Below, in pieces: positions 51,000 through 59,017 of a stretch of DNA of 64,000 bases. The notes beneath the pieces were generated by a model. That model was not told the origin of the DNA and did not search any database. It saw only the letters and a program-made list of their open reading frames with translations. The position numbers and the translations under genes were made by a program. The stretch comes from Clostridium sp. OM02-18AC (GTDB taxonomy: Bacteria; Bacillota; Clostridia; Lachnospirales; Lachnospiraceae): positions 178,547-242,546 of the forward strand of contig NZ_QULW01000002.1 of the NCBI RefSeq assembly GCF_003481825.1, read 5' to 3'. The number at the start of each line of letters is the position of its first letter. The stretch's first letter is position 1.

Positions 51000-51080
51000 A
51001 TGAAACAGCTCATGGCTGGCGGCGGTGTTGCCCTCATCGGCACCACCCTTGTACCTCTGCTCTCCGGACTGTTCGGTTAA
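51000..51080 (+). pseudogene. maff2 gene, 3' piece
   Basis: MKQLMAGGGVALIGTTLVPL and LSGLFG is the C-terminus of Maff2-family proteins. From 51018 on it is ICE sequence; 50997-51017 is the IME-B2 repeat and could belong to either side. ATG at 51000 lacks a ribosome site. The VirB6-like gene follows with its own AAGGAGG. Confidence 0.92.
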
Positions 51081-51105
51081 TCACAAAACAAGGAGGTAAT
51101 CGCCT

Positions 51106-51972
51106 TTGGACAGCATACTCCAACAGATCACAGACTGGCTGAAAGAAATGCTCGTTTCAGCTATTATGGGAAATCTGTCGGGGATGTTTGAGTCCGTCAA
51201 CAACCAGGTTGGCGAGATAGCAACCTCCGTTGGCATGACCCCGGCGAATTTTTCGCCGGGTGTCTTTGCCATGGTACGAAACATCTCCGAGTCAGTGATT
51301 ATCCCAATCGCAGGCTTGATTCTGACCTTCATTGCCTGTTATGAGCTAATTCAGATGATTATTGACCACAACAATCTGGCAAATTTTGAAACCTGGATCT
51401 TCTTCAAATGGGTGTTCAAGACTTTTGTTGCGGTCATGTTAATCACAAACACATTCAATATCACGATGGCTGTGTTTGATGTGACACAGCACGTTATAAA
51501 CGCAAGCGCCGGTATCATATCCGGAAATACTGCCATAGATGCTTCGGCATTGGAAACAATGGAAGAAACGCTGATGGCAATGGATTTGGGTCCTTTGCTC
51601 GGCTTGTTCCTGCAATCCTTTATCGTGCAGGTCACGATGTCCGCTTTGGCAATCATCATCTTTGTGATCGTCTACGGTCGAATGATTGAAATTTATCTGA
51701 TGGTCAGCCTTGCCCCGATTCCGCTTTCCACTTTTGGAAACAGAGAACAGAGCAATATCGGACAGAATTATCTGCGTTCGCTGTTTGCAATCGGATTCCA
51801 GGGATTCCTGATTATGATCTGCGTGGGCATTTATGCGGTGCTGATTCAGTCTATCGCATTCAGTGATGACATCATCGGTTCTATCTGGGGTGTTATGGGC
51901 TACACCGTCCTTTTGTGCTTCACCCTGTTTAAGACTGGTTCGCTTGCGAAGGGTGTATTCAGCGCTCACTAA
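51106..51972 (+). CDS. VirB6/TrbL-like conjugation membrane protein
   Basis: A 288-residue polytopic protein with about six membrane segments (VIIPIAGLILTFIACYEL, TFVAVMLITNTFNITMAVF, MSALAIIIFVIVYGRM). It belongs to the CD1112-type VirB6/TrbL-like family, which forms the inner-membrane channel of Gram-positive conjugation machines. TTG 51106 with AAGGAGG 7 bases upstream. Intact; followed by prgI, virB4. Confidence 0.88.
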   Translation: MDSILQQITDWLKEMLVSAIMGNLSGMFESVNNQVGEIATSVGMTPANFSPGVFAMVRNISESVIIPIAGLILTFIACYELIQMIIDHNNLANFETWIFFKWVFKTFVAVMLITNTFNITMAVFDVTQHVINASAGIISGNTAIDASALETMEETLMAMDLGPLLGLFLQSFIVQVTMSALAIIIFVIVYGRMIEIYLMVSLAPIPLSTFGNREQSNIGQNYLRSLFAIGFQGFLIMICVGIYAVLIQSIAFSDDIIGSIWGVMGYTVLLCFTLFKTGSLAKGVFSAH

Positions 51973-51989
51973 GGGAAGGAGGAAATTGT

Positions 51990-52424
51990 TTGGCAGCGTA
52001 TATTCCCGTACCTCGTGACCTGACGAGGGTAAAAACAAAAGTGTTCTTCAATCTGACGAAACGGCAGTTACTTTGCTTTGGTGCGGCGGCGCTCATCGGA
52101 GTGCCGATTTTCTTTCTGGTCAAAGCAACCGGAAATGTGAGCCTTGCAGCACTGTCCATGATGATCGTCATGTTACCGTTGTTCTTTCTGGCAATGTATG
52201 AAAAGGATAGTCAGCCGTTGGAAGTGGTTGTAGAACACTTCATTCAGACCAAATTCGTTCGTCCCAAGGTTCGCCCTTATCAGACGGACAACTATTATGA
52301 CGCTTTGATGCGTCAGTACAAACTGGAAAAGGAGGTTGAACGAATTGTTTTTCAAAAAGAAGCCACAGGCAAGAAACATCAAAATGCCTGCAAATCTGAA
52401 TCGGAAGCAGCAGCGAGAAATTAA
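51990..52424 (+). CDS. prgI: PrgI-family conjugation membrane protein
   Basis: A 144-residue protein starting at TTG 51990. AYIPVPRDLTRVKTKVFFNL and two membrane helices (LLCFGAAALIGVPIFFLV, LSMMIVMLPLFFLAM) match PrgI/TcpE-like VirB3 analogues, which anchor VirB4 to the membrane. The 3' end overlaps virB4 by 89 bases. Confidence 0.88.
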   Translation: MAAYIPVPRDLTRVKTKVFFNLTKRQLLCFGAAALIGVPIFFLVKATGNVSLAALSMMIVMLPLFFLAMYEKDSQPLEVVVEHFIQTKFVRPKVRPYQTDNYYDALMRQYKLEKEVERIVFQKEATGKKHQNACKSESEAAARN

Positions 52425-54771
52425 AGCTGTTGTGGAACGGGCAAAGAAGGACAACGGTATTCCGCAGACTGCACAGCAGTCCATTCCCTTTCAGAGAATG
52501 TTCCCGGATGGCATCTGCCGTGTCACTGACAGTTATTACACCAAGACCATTCAGTTTCAGGACATCAACTATCAGCTGGCACAGCAGGAAGATAAGACTG
52601 CCATCTTCGATGAGTGGTGCAGTTTCCTGAATTTCTTTGACAGCTCCATTCACTTTGAGCTTTCCTTTATGAACCTGAGTACCGATGCTGAAAGCTTTGA
52701 AAAGAGTATCCGTATCCCGTTCAAGAAGGACAGCTTCAATCCCGTCCGTGCCGAGTATAGCCAGATGCTGAAAAAGCAGTTGGCGCAGGGCAACAACGGC
52801 TTGACCAAAACCAAGTACCTGACATTCGGCATTGAAGCCGAATCCATGCGGCAGGCAAAGCCGAGACTCAACCATATCGAAAACGATCTGCTCAATAACT
52901 TTCGGCGTTTGGGTGTCATTGCCACTACCATGAACGGCAAAGAGCGGCTGCATCTGATGCACTCTATGTTCCACATGGGTGATAATGATAAGTTCTTCTT
53001 CGATTGGAAGTATCTTGTGGAATCCGGGCTGTCCGTAAAGGACTTCATTGCTCCGACGGCGTTTGCCTTTAAGACCAACCGCACCTTCCAGATGGGCAGT
53101 ATCTTCGGTTCGATGTCTTATCTGGCAATTACGGCATCAGACCTGTCTGATCGTATGCTGGCGGATTTTCTGGATATGGAATCCACGCAGATCGTGACCA
53201 TGCACATCCAGTCGGTTGACCAGACTGCGGCGATTAAGACCATCAAGAGAATCATCACCGAGCTTGACCGTTCCAAAATCGAGGAACAGAAAAAGGCTGT
53301 GCGTTCTGGCTATGACATGGACATTATCCCATCTGACCTTGCTACCTATGGTAAAGATGCGAAGTCACTTCTGAAAGAATTGCAGAGCCAGAATGAGCGA
53401 ATGTTCATGGTGACATTTCTGGTGCTGAACACCGGGCGCACCGAGCAGGAACTGGAGAACAATGTGTTCCAGGCACAGAGCATCGCCCAGAAGCATAACT
53501 GCAATCTGCGTCGTTTGGATTTTCAGCAGGAATCCGGACTGATGAGCAGCCTGCCTTTGGCACAAAACCTGATTGAGATTCGTCGTGGCCTGACTACCAG
53601 TTCCACGGCTATTTTTGTGCCTTTCACCACGCAGGAGCTGTTCCAGAATGGTGGAGAAACGCTCTATTACGGGCTGAATGCTCTGTCGAACAACCTTATC
53701 ATGGTGGACAGAAAGAAGCTCAAGAACCCCAACGGACTGATTCTGGGTACTCCCGGTTCCGGTAAATCCTTTTCCGCAAAGCGTGAAATCACCAATGCGT
53801 TCCTGGTTACGGATGACGATATTATCATCTGCGACCCCGAAGCGGAATATGCGGCTCTGGTTCACAAGTTCAATGGTCAGGTGGTAAAAATCAGCTCCTC
53901 CAGTACCAACTATATCAACCCTATGGACATCAACCTGAACTACTCTGAGGATGACAACCCGGTAGCACTGAAAGCTGATTTTATCCTGTCCCTCTGTGAG
54001 TTGATTATGGGCAGTAAGGATGGCTTGCAGCCTATCGAAAAGACGGTTATCGACCGTTGTGTGCATCAGATTTACCAGAGATATTTCGACAATCCTGCCC
54101 CTGAGAATATGCCGATCCTTGAGGATTTGTATGATGCCCTTCTGAAACAGGACGAAAAGGAAGCCCACCATGTAGCGACCGCCTTGGAAATCTATGTTAA
54201 GGGTTCTCTGAAACTGTTTAACAACAGAACCAATGTGGATATTCAGAATCGTCTGGTGTGCTTCGACATTAAGGAGCTGGGCAATCAGCTGAAAAAAATC
54301 GGTATGCTGATCGTTCAGGATCAGGTCTGGGGGCGTGTAACTGCCAACCGTTCTGCCGGTAAATCGACCAGATATTATATTGACGAGTTCCATCTGCTTC
54401 TGAAGGAAGAACAGACGGCAACCTATTCCGTAGAAATCTGGAAGCGATTCCGTAAATGGGGCGGCTTGCCGACCGGTATTACTCAGAATGTCAAAGACCT
54501 GCTTCGTTCCCCGGAGATTGCCAACATCCTCGAAAACTCTGATTTCATCTATATGCTGAATCAGGCAAGCGATGACCGAAGTATTCTGGCACAGCGGTTG
54601 AACATTTCGCCGCATCAGCTGTCCTATGTAACCAACTCCGGTGAGGGCGAAGGACTTCTGTTCTATGGCAATGTGATTCTGCCGTTCATTGACCGATTCC
54701 CGACAGATCTGGAACTGTATCGCATTATGACCACGAAGTTAAACGAGGTGGCACAGGAAAAGGAGGCGTAA
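52336..54771 (+). CDS. virB4: VirB4/TraE-type conjugation ATPase
   Basis: An 811-residue ATPase. The N-terminal half is the VirB4 domain. Walker A GTPGSGKSFSAKRE lies near 472 and Walker B YYIDEFHLLLKEE near 681, then GLPTGITQNVKDLL. It powers assembly of the mating pore. TTG 52336 has GGAGG just upstream, within prgI. Complete. Confidence 0.95.
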   Translation: MNELFFKKKPQARNIKMPANLNRKQQREIKAVVERAKKDNGIPQTAQQSIPFQRMFPDGICRVTDSYYTKTIQFQDINYQLAQQEDKTAIFDEWCSFLNFFDSSIHFELSFMNLSTDAESFEKSIRIPFKKDSFNPVRAEYSQMLKKQLAQGNNGLTKTKYLTFGIEAESMRQAKPRLNHIENDLLNNFRRLGVIATTMNGKERLHLMHSMFHMGDNDKFFFDWKYLVESGLSVKDFIAPTAFAFKTNRTFQMGSIFGSMSYLAITASDLSDRMLADFLDMESTQIVTMHIQSVDQTAAIKTIKRIITELDRSKIEEQKKAVRSGYDMDIIPSDLATYGKDAKSLLKELQSQNERMFMVTFLVLNTGRTEQELENNVFQAQSIAQKHNCNLRRLDFQQESGLMSSLPLAQNLIEIRRGLTTSSTAIFVPFTTQELFQNGGETLYYGLNALSNNLIMVDRKKLKNPNGLILGTPGSGKSFSAKREITNAFLVTDDDIIICDPEAEYAALVHKFNGQVVKISSSSTNYINPMDINLNYSEDDNPVALKADFILSLCELIMGSKDGLQPIEKTVIDRCVHQIYQRYFDNPAPENMPILEDLYDALLKQDEKEAHHVATALEIYVKGSLKLFNNRTNVDIQNRLVCFDIKELGNQLKKIGMLIVQDQVWGRVTANRSAGKSTRYYIDEFHLLLKEEQTATYSVEIWKRFRKWGGLPTGITQNVKDLLRSPEIANILENSDFIYMLNQASDDRSILAQRLNISPHQLSYVTNSGEGEGLLFYGNVILPFIDRFPTDLELYRIMTTKLNEVAQEKEA

Positions 54772-54774
54772 TGT

Positions 54775-56511
54775 ATGGCGAAAAGACCTACACGACTCCG
54801 TTTTACCGAAGATGACCTTGCAGATTCTCATGTGAAGAAAGCTGCCGACCGTGCAGATAAGGCGGTTGATAGGGCTGAAAAAGCGGCAGACAAATTGGCT
54901 TCTAAAAAGGCAAAGCCGAAGCTAAAGCTGGAAACAGATGCAGCCGGTTCCCGTAAAGCAAAGCTCCGTTTTGAAAAAGCGGAGTTTACGGAAATCGAGC
55001 GCCCATCTGTGGCAAAGCACATGGCAAGCCGTGGTGCCGCAGTCACGCTCACATCCAAAGCACATCGGGCGGTGTCAGAATATGAGGATGATAATATCGG
55101 CGTTCAGGCTGTGCAGGAAACGACCAAGGCTGTTGAATCCACTGTCTATACCGTCGATCATGCCGTTTACAGTCACAAGCTGAAAGCCTACGACAAGGCG
55201 GAAAAGCTGGTTGAGAAGTCAGATAAAGCAAATGTAAATGCCCTGTATGAGAAGTTCAAAAAGGACAACCCCGATGCCGGTTCCAATCCCTTTTCCCGTT
55301 GGCAACAGAAAAGGGCAATCAAGAAAGAATATGCTGCCGCCAAAGCCGGTAAGAATACCGCTTCGACAACGGCTTCTGCATCTAAGGGTGCAGGCAAGGC
55401 AACGGGCAAAGCAGCTCAGGGAGCCAAGAACATCACAGAAAGAGTAACGGAGTTCTGCACCACACACTCTAAAACGATTCTGTTTGTTTTGATTGCCGGA
55501 CTGCTTTTTATGATACTCTCAGGGATGTTCTCGTCTTGTTCGGCTATGTTCCAAGGCGGCACACAGATCATTCTGGGAACTTCTTTTACTGCAAAAGAGG
55601 AAGATATTATTGGTGCGGACAATGATTACAAGGCTTTGGAAGCTGCGCTCCGCAATAAAATCAATAATATCGAGCGTACTCATAGCGGATATGACGAGTA
55701 CCGGTATGACCTTGATGAAATCAACCACAATCCTTATGAGCTGGCGGCGTATTTGACGGTGAAGTTTGAGGATTACACCAGAGATGAGGTGCAGGCTACC
55801 CTGCAATGGCTATTTGAGCAACAATATGAGCTGACCCTGACGGAAGTAGTAGAGATTCGTACACGAACAACATCTTCTACTGATCCCGAAACGGGAGAGA
55901 CAACAACAGAGGAAGAAGATTACGAATATTATATTCTGAATGTGAAGCTCAGAAATAAGGGCTTGAACAGTGTGATTTCAAATTCCGGCTTGTCGGAAGA
56001 TGATATGGAGCGATATAGAATTTTGCTTCAGACAAGGGGCAACAGACCGGATATTTTCGGAAATGACATTTACGCCACCCCTGGCGGCGAGTACACCGAT
56101 TATGATATTCCGGGCGAAGCGCTGACAGACACAAGATTTGCCAATATGATTCGGGAAGCTGAAAAATATCTGGGATACCCGTATGTGTGGGGCGGCAGCA
56201 GCCCGTCTACCTCCTTTGACTGCTCCGGATTTGTTTCCTATGTAATCAATCACTGCGGAAACGGTTGGAGTGTTGGTCGTTTGACCGCAAACGGTTTGAT
56301 GGGCGTATGCGACATTATCCCGAAAAGCTCTGCCAAACCGGGAGATTTGATTTTCTTCCAAGGCACTTATGATACCTCCGGTGCATCACACGTTGGTATC
56401 TATGTTGGCAATGGTATGATGATCCACTGCGGAAACCCCATTTCCTACGCTTCTATCGAATCGAATTACTGGCAACAGCATTTTTACTGCTTCGGCAGAA
56501 TCAGAAACTAA
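54775..56511 (+). CDS. NlpC/P60 cell-wall hydrolase of the conjugation machine (CD1108 family)
   Basis: A 578-residue protein. Residues 1-235 are charged, Ala/Lys-rich cytoplasmic sequence; a membrane helix (ILFVLIAGLLFMILSGMF, about 236-256) follows; the external part ends in an NlpC/P60 peptidase with C483 (FDCSGFVSY), H539 (ASHVGIYVG) and H551 (MIHCG). It opens peptidoglycan for the pore. It begins 3 bases after virB4. Confidence 0.92.
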   Translation: MAKRPTRLRFTEDDLADSHVKKAADRADKAVDRAEKAADKLASKKAKPKLKLETDAAGSRKAKLRFEKAEFTEIERPSVAKHMASRGAAVTLTSKAHRAVSEYEDDNIGVQAVQETTKAVESTVYTVDHAVYSHKLKAYDKAEKLVEKSDKANVNALYEKFKKDNPDAGSNPFSRWQQKRAIKKEYAAAKAGKNTASTTASASKGAGKATGKAAQGAKNITERVTEFCTTHSKTILFVLIAGLLFMILSGMFSSCSAMFQGGTQIILGTSFTAKEEDIIGADNDYKALEAALRNKINNIERTHSGYDEYRYDLDEINHNPYELAAYLTVKFEDYTRDEVQATLQWLFEQQYELTLTEVVEIRTRTTSSTDPETGETTTEEEDYEYYILNVKLRNKGLNSVISNSGLSEDDMERYRILLQTRGNRPDIFGNDIYATPGGEYTDYDIPGEALTDTRFANMIREAEKYLGYPYVWGGSSPSTSFDCSGFVSYVINHCGNGWSVGRLTANGLMGVCDIIPKSSAKPGDLIFFQGTYDTSGASHVGIYVGNGMMIHCGNPISYASIESNYWQQHFYCFGRIRN

Positions 56512-56525
56512 AGGAGGGATGGCGA

Positions 56526-56783
56526 TTGAGTGCCAAGTTAGACAGAATAGGTGCAGACCTTGAAAAAGCCCGTAAGAAACGGGCAGAATGGGATGCTAAG
56601 GTGAAAGACCTGGAACGCAGATACCGTGAGGAGGAAAATTCCGAAATCCATGAGATGGTTCATGCTGCGAACCTGAATCCCGAACAGCTTTCCGAGCTGC
56701 TCCGTATGTTTGCTGCGGATATGGCTCCGAAGCCTGATACGATCAATACTATGAATGAGGAGGAAACGCAGAATGAGATTTAA
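56526..56783 (+). CDS. DUF4315-family protein
   Basis: An 85-residue coiled-coil protein (SAKLDRIGADLEKARKKRAE) typical of DUF4315, always after the NlpC/P60 gene in CTn-type elements. TTG 56526 with AAAGGAGG upstream. Overlaps the next gene by 11 bases. Role unknown. Confidence 0.85.
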   Translation: MSAKLDRIGADLEKARKKRAEWDAKVKDLERRYREEENSEIHEMVHAANLNPEQLSELLRMFAADMAPKPDTINTMNEEETQNEI

Positions 56784-57456
56784 GAAAATTGGAGCCGCAT
56801 TGCTGGCGTGTGCAATGTGTTTTGGCGTGTTTTCTACAACGGCATTTGCCTATGTAGATGAAAGCGTAGCGACTGAAGAACCTGCGGTCGAAGAAAAAGT
56901 TCCCGAAACAGAGCCGGAGGAGCCGATGCTACCGCTTACTCCCGACGGCAATCTGACTTTGGTTGATGACGCTGGCTCGCCTACGAAAAGCGGAAAGCAG
57001 TTCATTACCGCTGTAACCAAAAACGGAAACTACTTCTATATCATCATTGACCGTGATGATAAGGGCGAGGAAACCGTGCATTTTCTGAATCAGGTGGATG
57101 AAGCCGACCTGCTCAAGCTGATGGACGAGGAAGAAGTTGCAGAGTTCACCAAGCCGGTTGAGGAAACAAAGCCGGAAGTAGTTGAAACAGTTCCTGAAAT
57201 TACAGAACCGACACCGGAGGAAAAGCCGAAATCCACAAATATGCTCCCGGCGATTCTTACTCTGATTGTGCTTGCCTGTGGTGGTGGATTCTTCGTATTT
57301 AAGAAAGTCCAGGAAAAGAAGAAGGCACAGGAAGCGGCAAAGCCTGACCCAGATGCTGATTATGTGGACGATGACGAGGACTATGGGTACGATCCGGAGT
57401 TTGAGGACGACGATGAAGATAGCTCCGTCGATGAAGATGATAATGAACCTGTGTAA
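56773..57456 (+). CDS. DUF4366-family surface protein
   Basis: A 227-residue protein starting at ATG 56773 (GAGGAGG upstream). Signal peptide (MRFKKIGAALLACAMCFGVF, cut near AFA), acidic Pro/Glu-rich region, the DUF4366 block (TKNGNYFYIIIDRDDKGEET), a membrane helix (LPAILTLIVLACGGGFFVF) and an acidic tail. A membrane-anchored accessory of the conjugation apparatus. Confidence 0.85.
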   Translation: MRFKKIGAALLACAMCFGVFSTTAFAYVDESVATEEPAVEEKVPETEPEEPMLPLTPDGNLTLVDDAGSPTKSGKQFITAVTKNGNYFYIIIDRDDKGEETVHFLNQVDEADLLKLMDEEEVAEFTKPVEETKPEVVETVPEITEPTPEEKPKSTNMLPAILTLIVLACGGGFFVFKKVQEKKKAQEAAKPDPDADYVDDDEDYGYDPEFEDDDEDSSVDEDDNEPV

Positions 57457-57508
57457 ACAGGATAGGCTTGATGCCTGGGGCAGCCTTCGGGTTGCCTTTA
57501 CATAGTTT

Positions 57509-57635
57509 CCGCTTTCAAAAAATAAAAAAATTTGCGTTTTTGAAAGTGACATCTTGCATATACTATTAGCAGACAGTATAATAAGTACAGCGAAGCGGTT
57601 TCGAGAAATGAAAAAACTTCAATTTTTGAAAGCGG
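57509..57635. repeat. Repeated TTTTTGAAAG motif around the ATPase gene promoter
   Basis: CCGCTTTCAAAAA (57509-57521) is the reverse complement of TTTTTGAAAGCGG (57623-57635), and a partial copy TTTTTGAAAGTG begins at 57537. They surround the promoter at 57554-57582. They could be operators or insertion boundaries. Confidence 0.45.
57554..57582 (+). promoter_or_regulatory. Promoter of the DUF4143 ATPase gene
   Basis: TTGCAT (57554-57559), 17-bp spacer, perfect TATAAT (57577-57582). Confidence 0.75.
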
Positions 57636-57643
57636 GTGACTAT

Positions 57644-58840
57644 ATGAAAACAATCACGAGAGCAAAATATCTCGATAGAATCATTGAACTGAATGGTACT
57701 CCTGACATCAAGATCATCACGGGCATTCGTCGATCTGGTAAGTCCAAATTGATGCAGGCGTATATTGCGTATCTGAAAAGCAATTTTGAAAACATCAATA
57801 TTATCTTCATCGACTTCATGGATTTGGCGTATGAAGAAATCAAGGAATACCATGCCTTACACGCCTATGTGGAAGAACATTATCAGGAAGGAAAAACGAA
57901 CTACCTGTTTGTAGACGAGGTTCAGATGTGTCCCAAGTTTGAGTTGGCAATCAATAGCCTGTACTCTAAGGGAAAATACGACATCTATGTAACAGGCTCT
58001 AATGCTTTCCTGTTGAGTGCAGATCTGGCAACTCTGTTTACCGGACGCTATATTGAAATTCATGTGTTTCCTTTCAGCTTCCAGGAATATTGCCAGTATT
58101 ATGATGATATTAGTGACAAAGATAAGCTCTTTGATGAGTACGCTATCAAGGGCGGTTTAGCAGGTTCCTATGCTTATAGAACCGAAAAAGACAGAACAAA
58201 CTATATCAAAGAGGTCTACGAAACGATTGTTACAAGGGATTTGGTACAGAAATATACTCTCCCGGACACTTTGGTTTTACAACGTCTGAGCGAGTTCCTT
58301 ATGGATAATATCAGCAACCTGACTTCTCCGAATAAGGTCAGTCAGCTACTGACAGCAAATGAGACTCCAACCAATCATGTAACCGTCGGCAAGTACATTA
58401 AGTATTTGTGCAATGCTTTTGTATTTTATGATATTAAGAGATATGACATCCGAGGTAAGAAATACCTTGAAAGCTCTGAAAAGTTCTATTTGTGTGACAG
58501 CGGTATTCGATATGCAATACTGGGAAGCAGAAATATAGACTATGGCAGAGTATATGAAAACGTTGTTTGTATCGAGCTTCTTCGCCGTGGATATGATGTC
58601 TATGTCGGCAAGCTCTATCAAAAGGAAATCGACTTTGTTGCTCAGAGAGGTAGCGAAAAGATTTATATTCAGGTCAGCGACAACATTTCCGGGCAGGAAA
58701 CATTTGAGAGAGAATGCTCTCCTCTGCTTCAGATTCGAGACGCTTATCCGAAAATGATTATTGCCAGAACCAAACATCCCCAATATAGCTATGAAGGAAT
58801 CGAAATTCACGATATAGCCGATTGGTTGCTACAAGAATAA
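57644..58840 (+). CDS. AAA ATPase with DUF4143 domain
   Basis: A 398-residue protein. Walker A ITGIRRSGKSKLMQAY (about 20-35), Walker B NYLFVDEVQMCP (about 88), sensor VTGSNAFLL, then a C-terminal DUF4143 domain with a nuclease-like patch (EKEIDFVAQRG, QVSDNI). The family is widespread, with no settled role, and often rides on mobile DNA. It is not part of the usual DUF4366-topB order, and has its own promoter and terminator, so it is a cargo insertion. The promoter rules out starts before 57590; ATG 57644 is preferred, ATG 57608 possible. Confidence 0.85.
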   Translation: MKTITRAKYLDRIIELNGTPDIKIITGIRRSGKSKLMQAYIAYLKSNFENINIIFIDFMDLAYEEIKEYHALHAYVEEHYQEGKTNYLFVDEVQMCPKFELAINSLYSKGKYDIYVTGSNAFLLSADLATLFTGRYIEIHVFPFSFQEYCQYYDDISDKDKLFDEYAIKGGLAGSYAYRTEKDRTNYIKEVYETIVTRDLVQKYTLPDTLVLQRLSEFLMDNISNLTSPNKVSQLLTANETPTNHVTVGKYIKYLCNAFVFYDIKRYDIRGKKYLESSEKFYLCDSGIRYAILGSRNIDYGRVYENVVCIELLRRGYDVYVGKLYQKEIDFVAQRGSEKIYIQVSDNISGQETFERECSPLLQIRDAYPKMIIARTKHPQYSYEGIEIHDIADWLLQE

Positions 58841-58848
58841 GCAAGGTG

Positions 58849-58893
58849 AAATATCTCCGTCATTCTCTTTTGAAATGATGGAGATATTTTTAT
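58849..58893 (+). terminator. Terminator after the ATPase gene
   Basis: AAATATCTCCGTCATT pairs with AATGATGGAGATATTT (one mismatch), then TTT. Confidence 0.85.
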
Positions 58894-59017
58894 TATGACG
58901 GAGATTGTAGAACAGAAAATTGTATCAGGTTGCAAAAATCCTTTCCGAACTTTTTACATAGCAGTCATGCACTACGGTGTGTGGCTGCTTATTTTTTTGT
59001 GAAAGGAGCAGATGCAA

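Larger units (their letters stand above)
40607..51017. mobile_element. IME-B2, integrative mobilisable element inside maff2
   Basis: It is bounded by 21-base direct repeats (40586-40606 and 50997-51017, 19 of 21 identical). Deleting 10,411 bases between them restores maff2 in frame. Contents: regulator, exported cargo, repressor, RepA-like, DUF3847, SdpI-like, MOBQ relaxase, CHC2 primase, VapE, iteron-like array and serine recombinase. The repeat is longer than the usual serine-recombinase core, so the element may carry a stretch of maff2-like DNA at one end. Confidence 0.82.

Noticed and set aside
52336..52424. 89-base prgI/virB4 overlap as related to the 89-base primase/VapE overlap
   Set aside because: The genes are unrelated; equal length is most likely coincidence.
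53365..54615. 416-codon open frame on the minus strand
   Set aside because: Antisense to virB4, whose motifs are intact; no start signal or recognisable domain.
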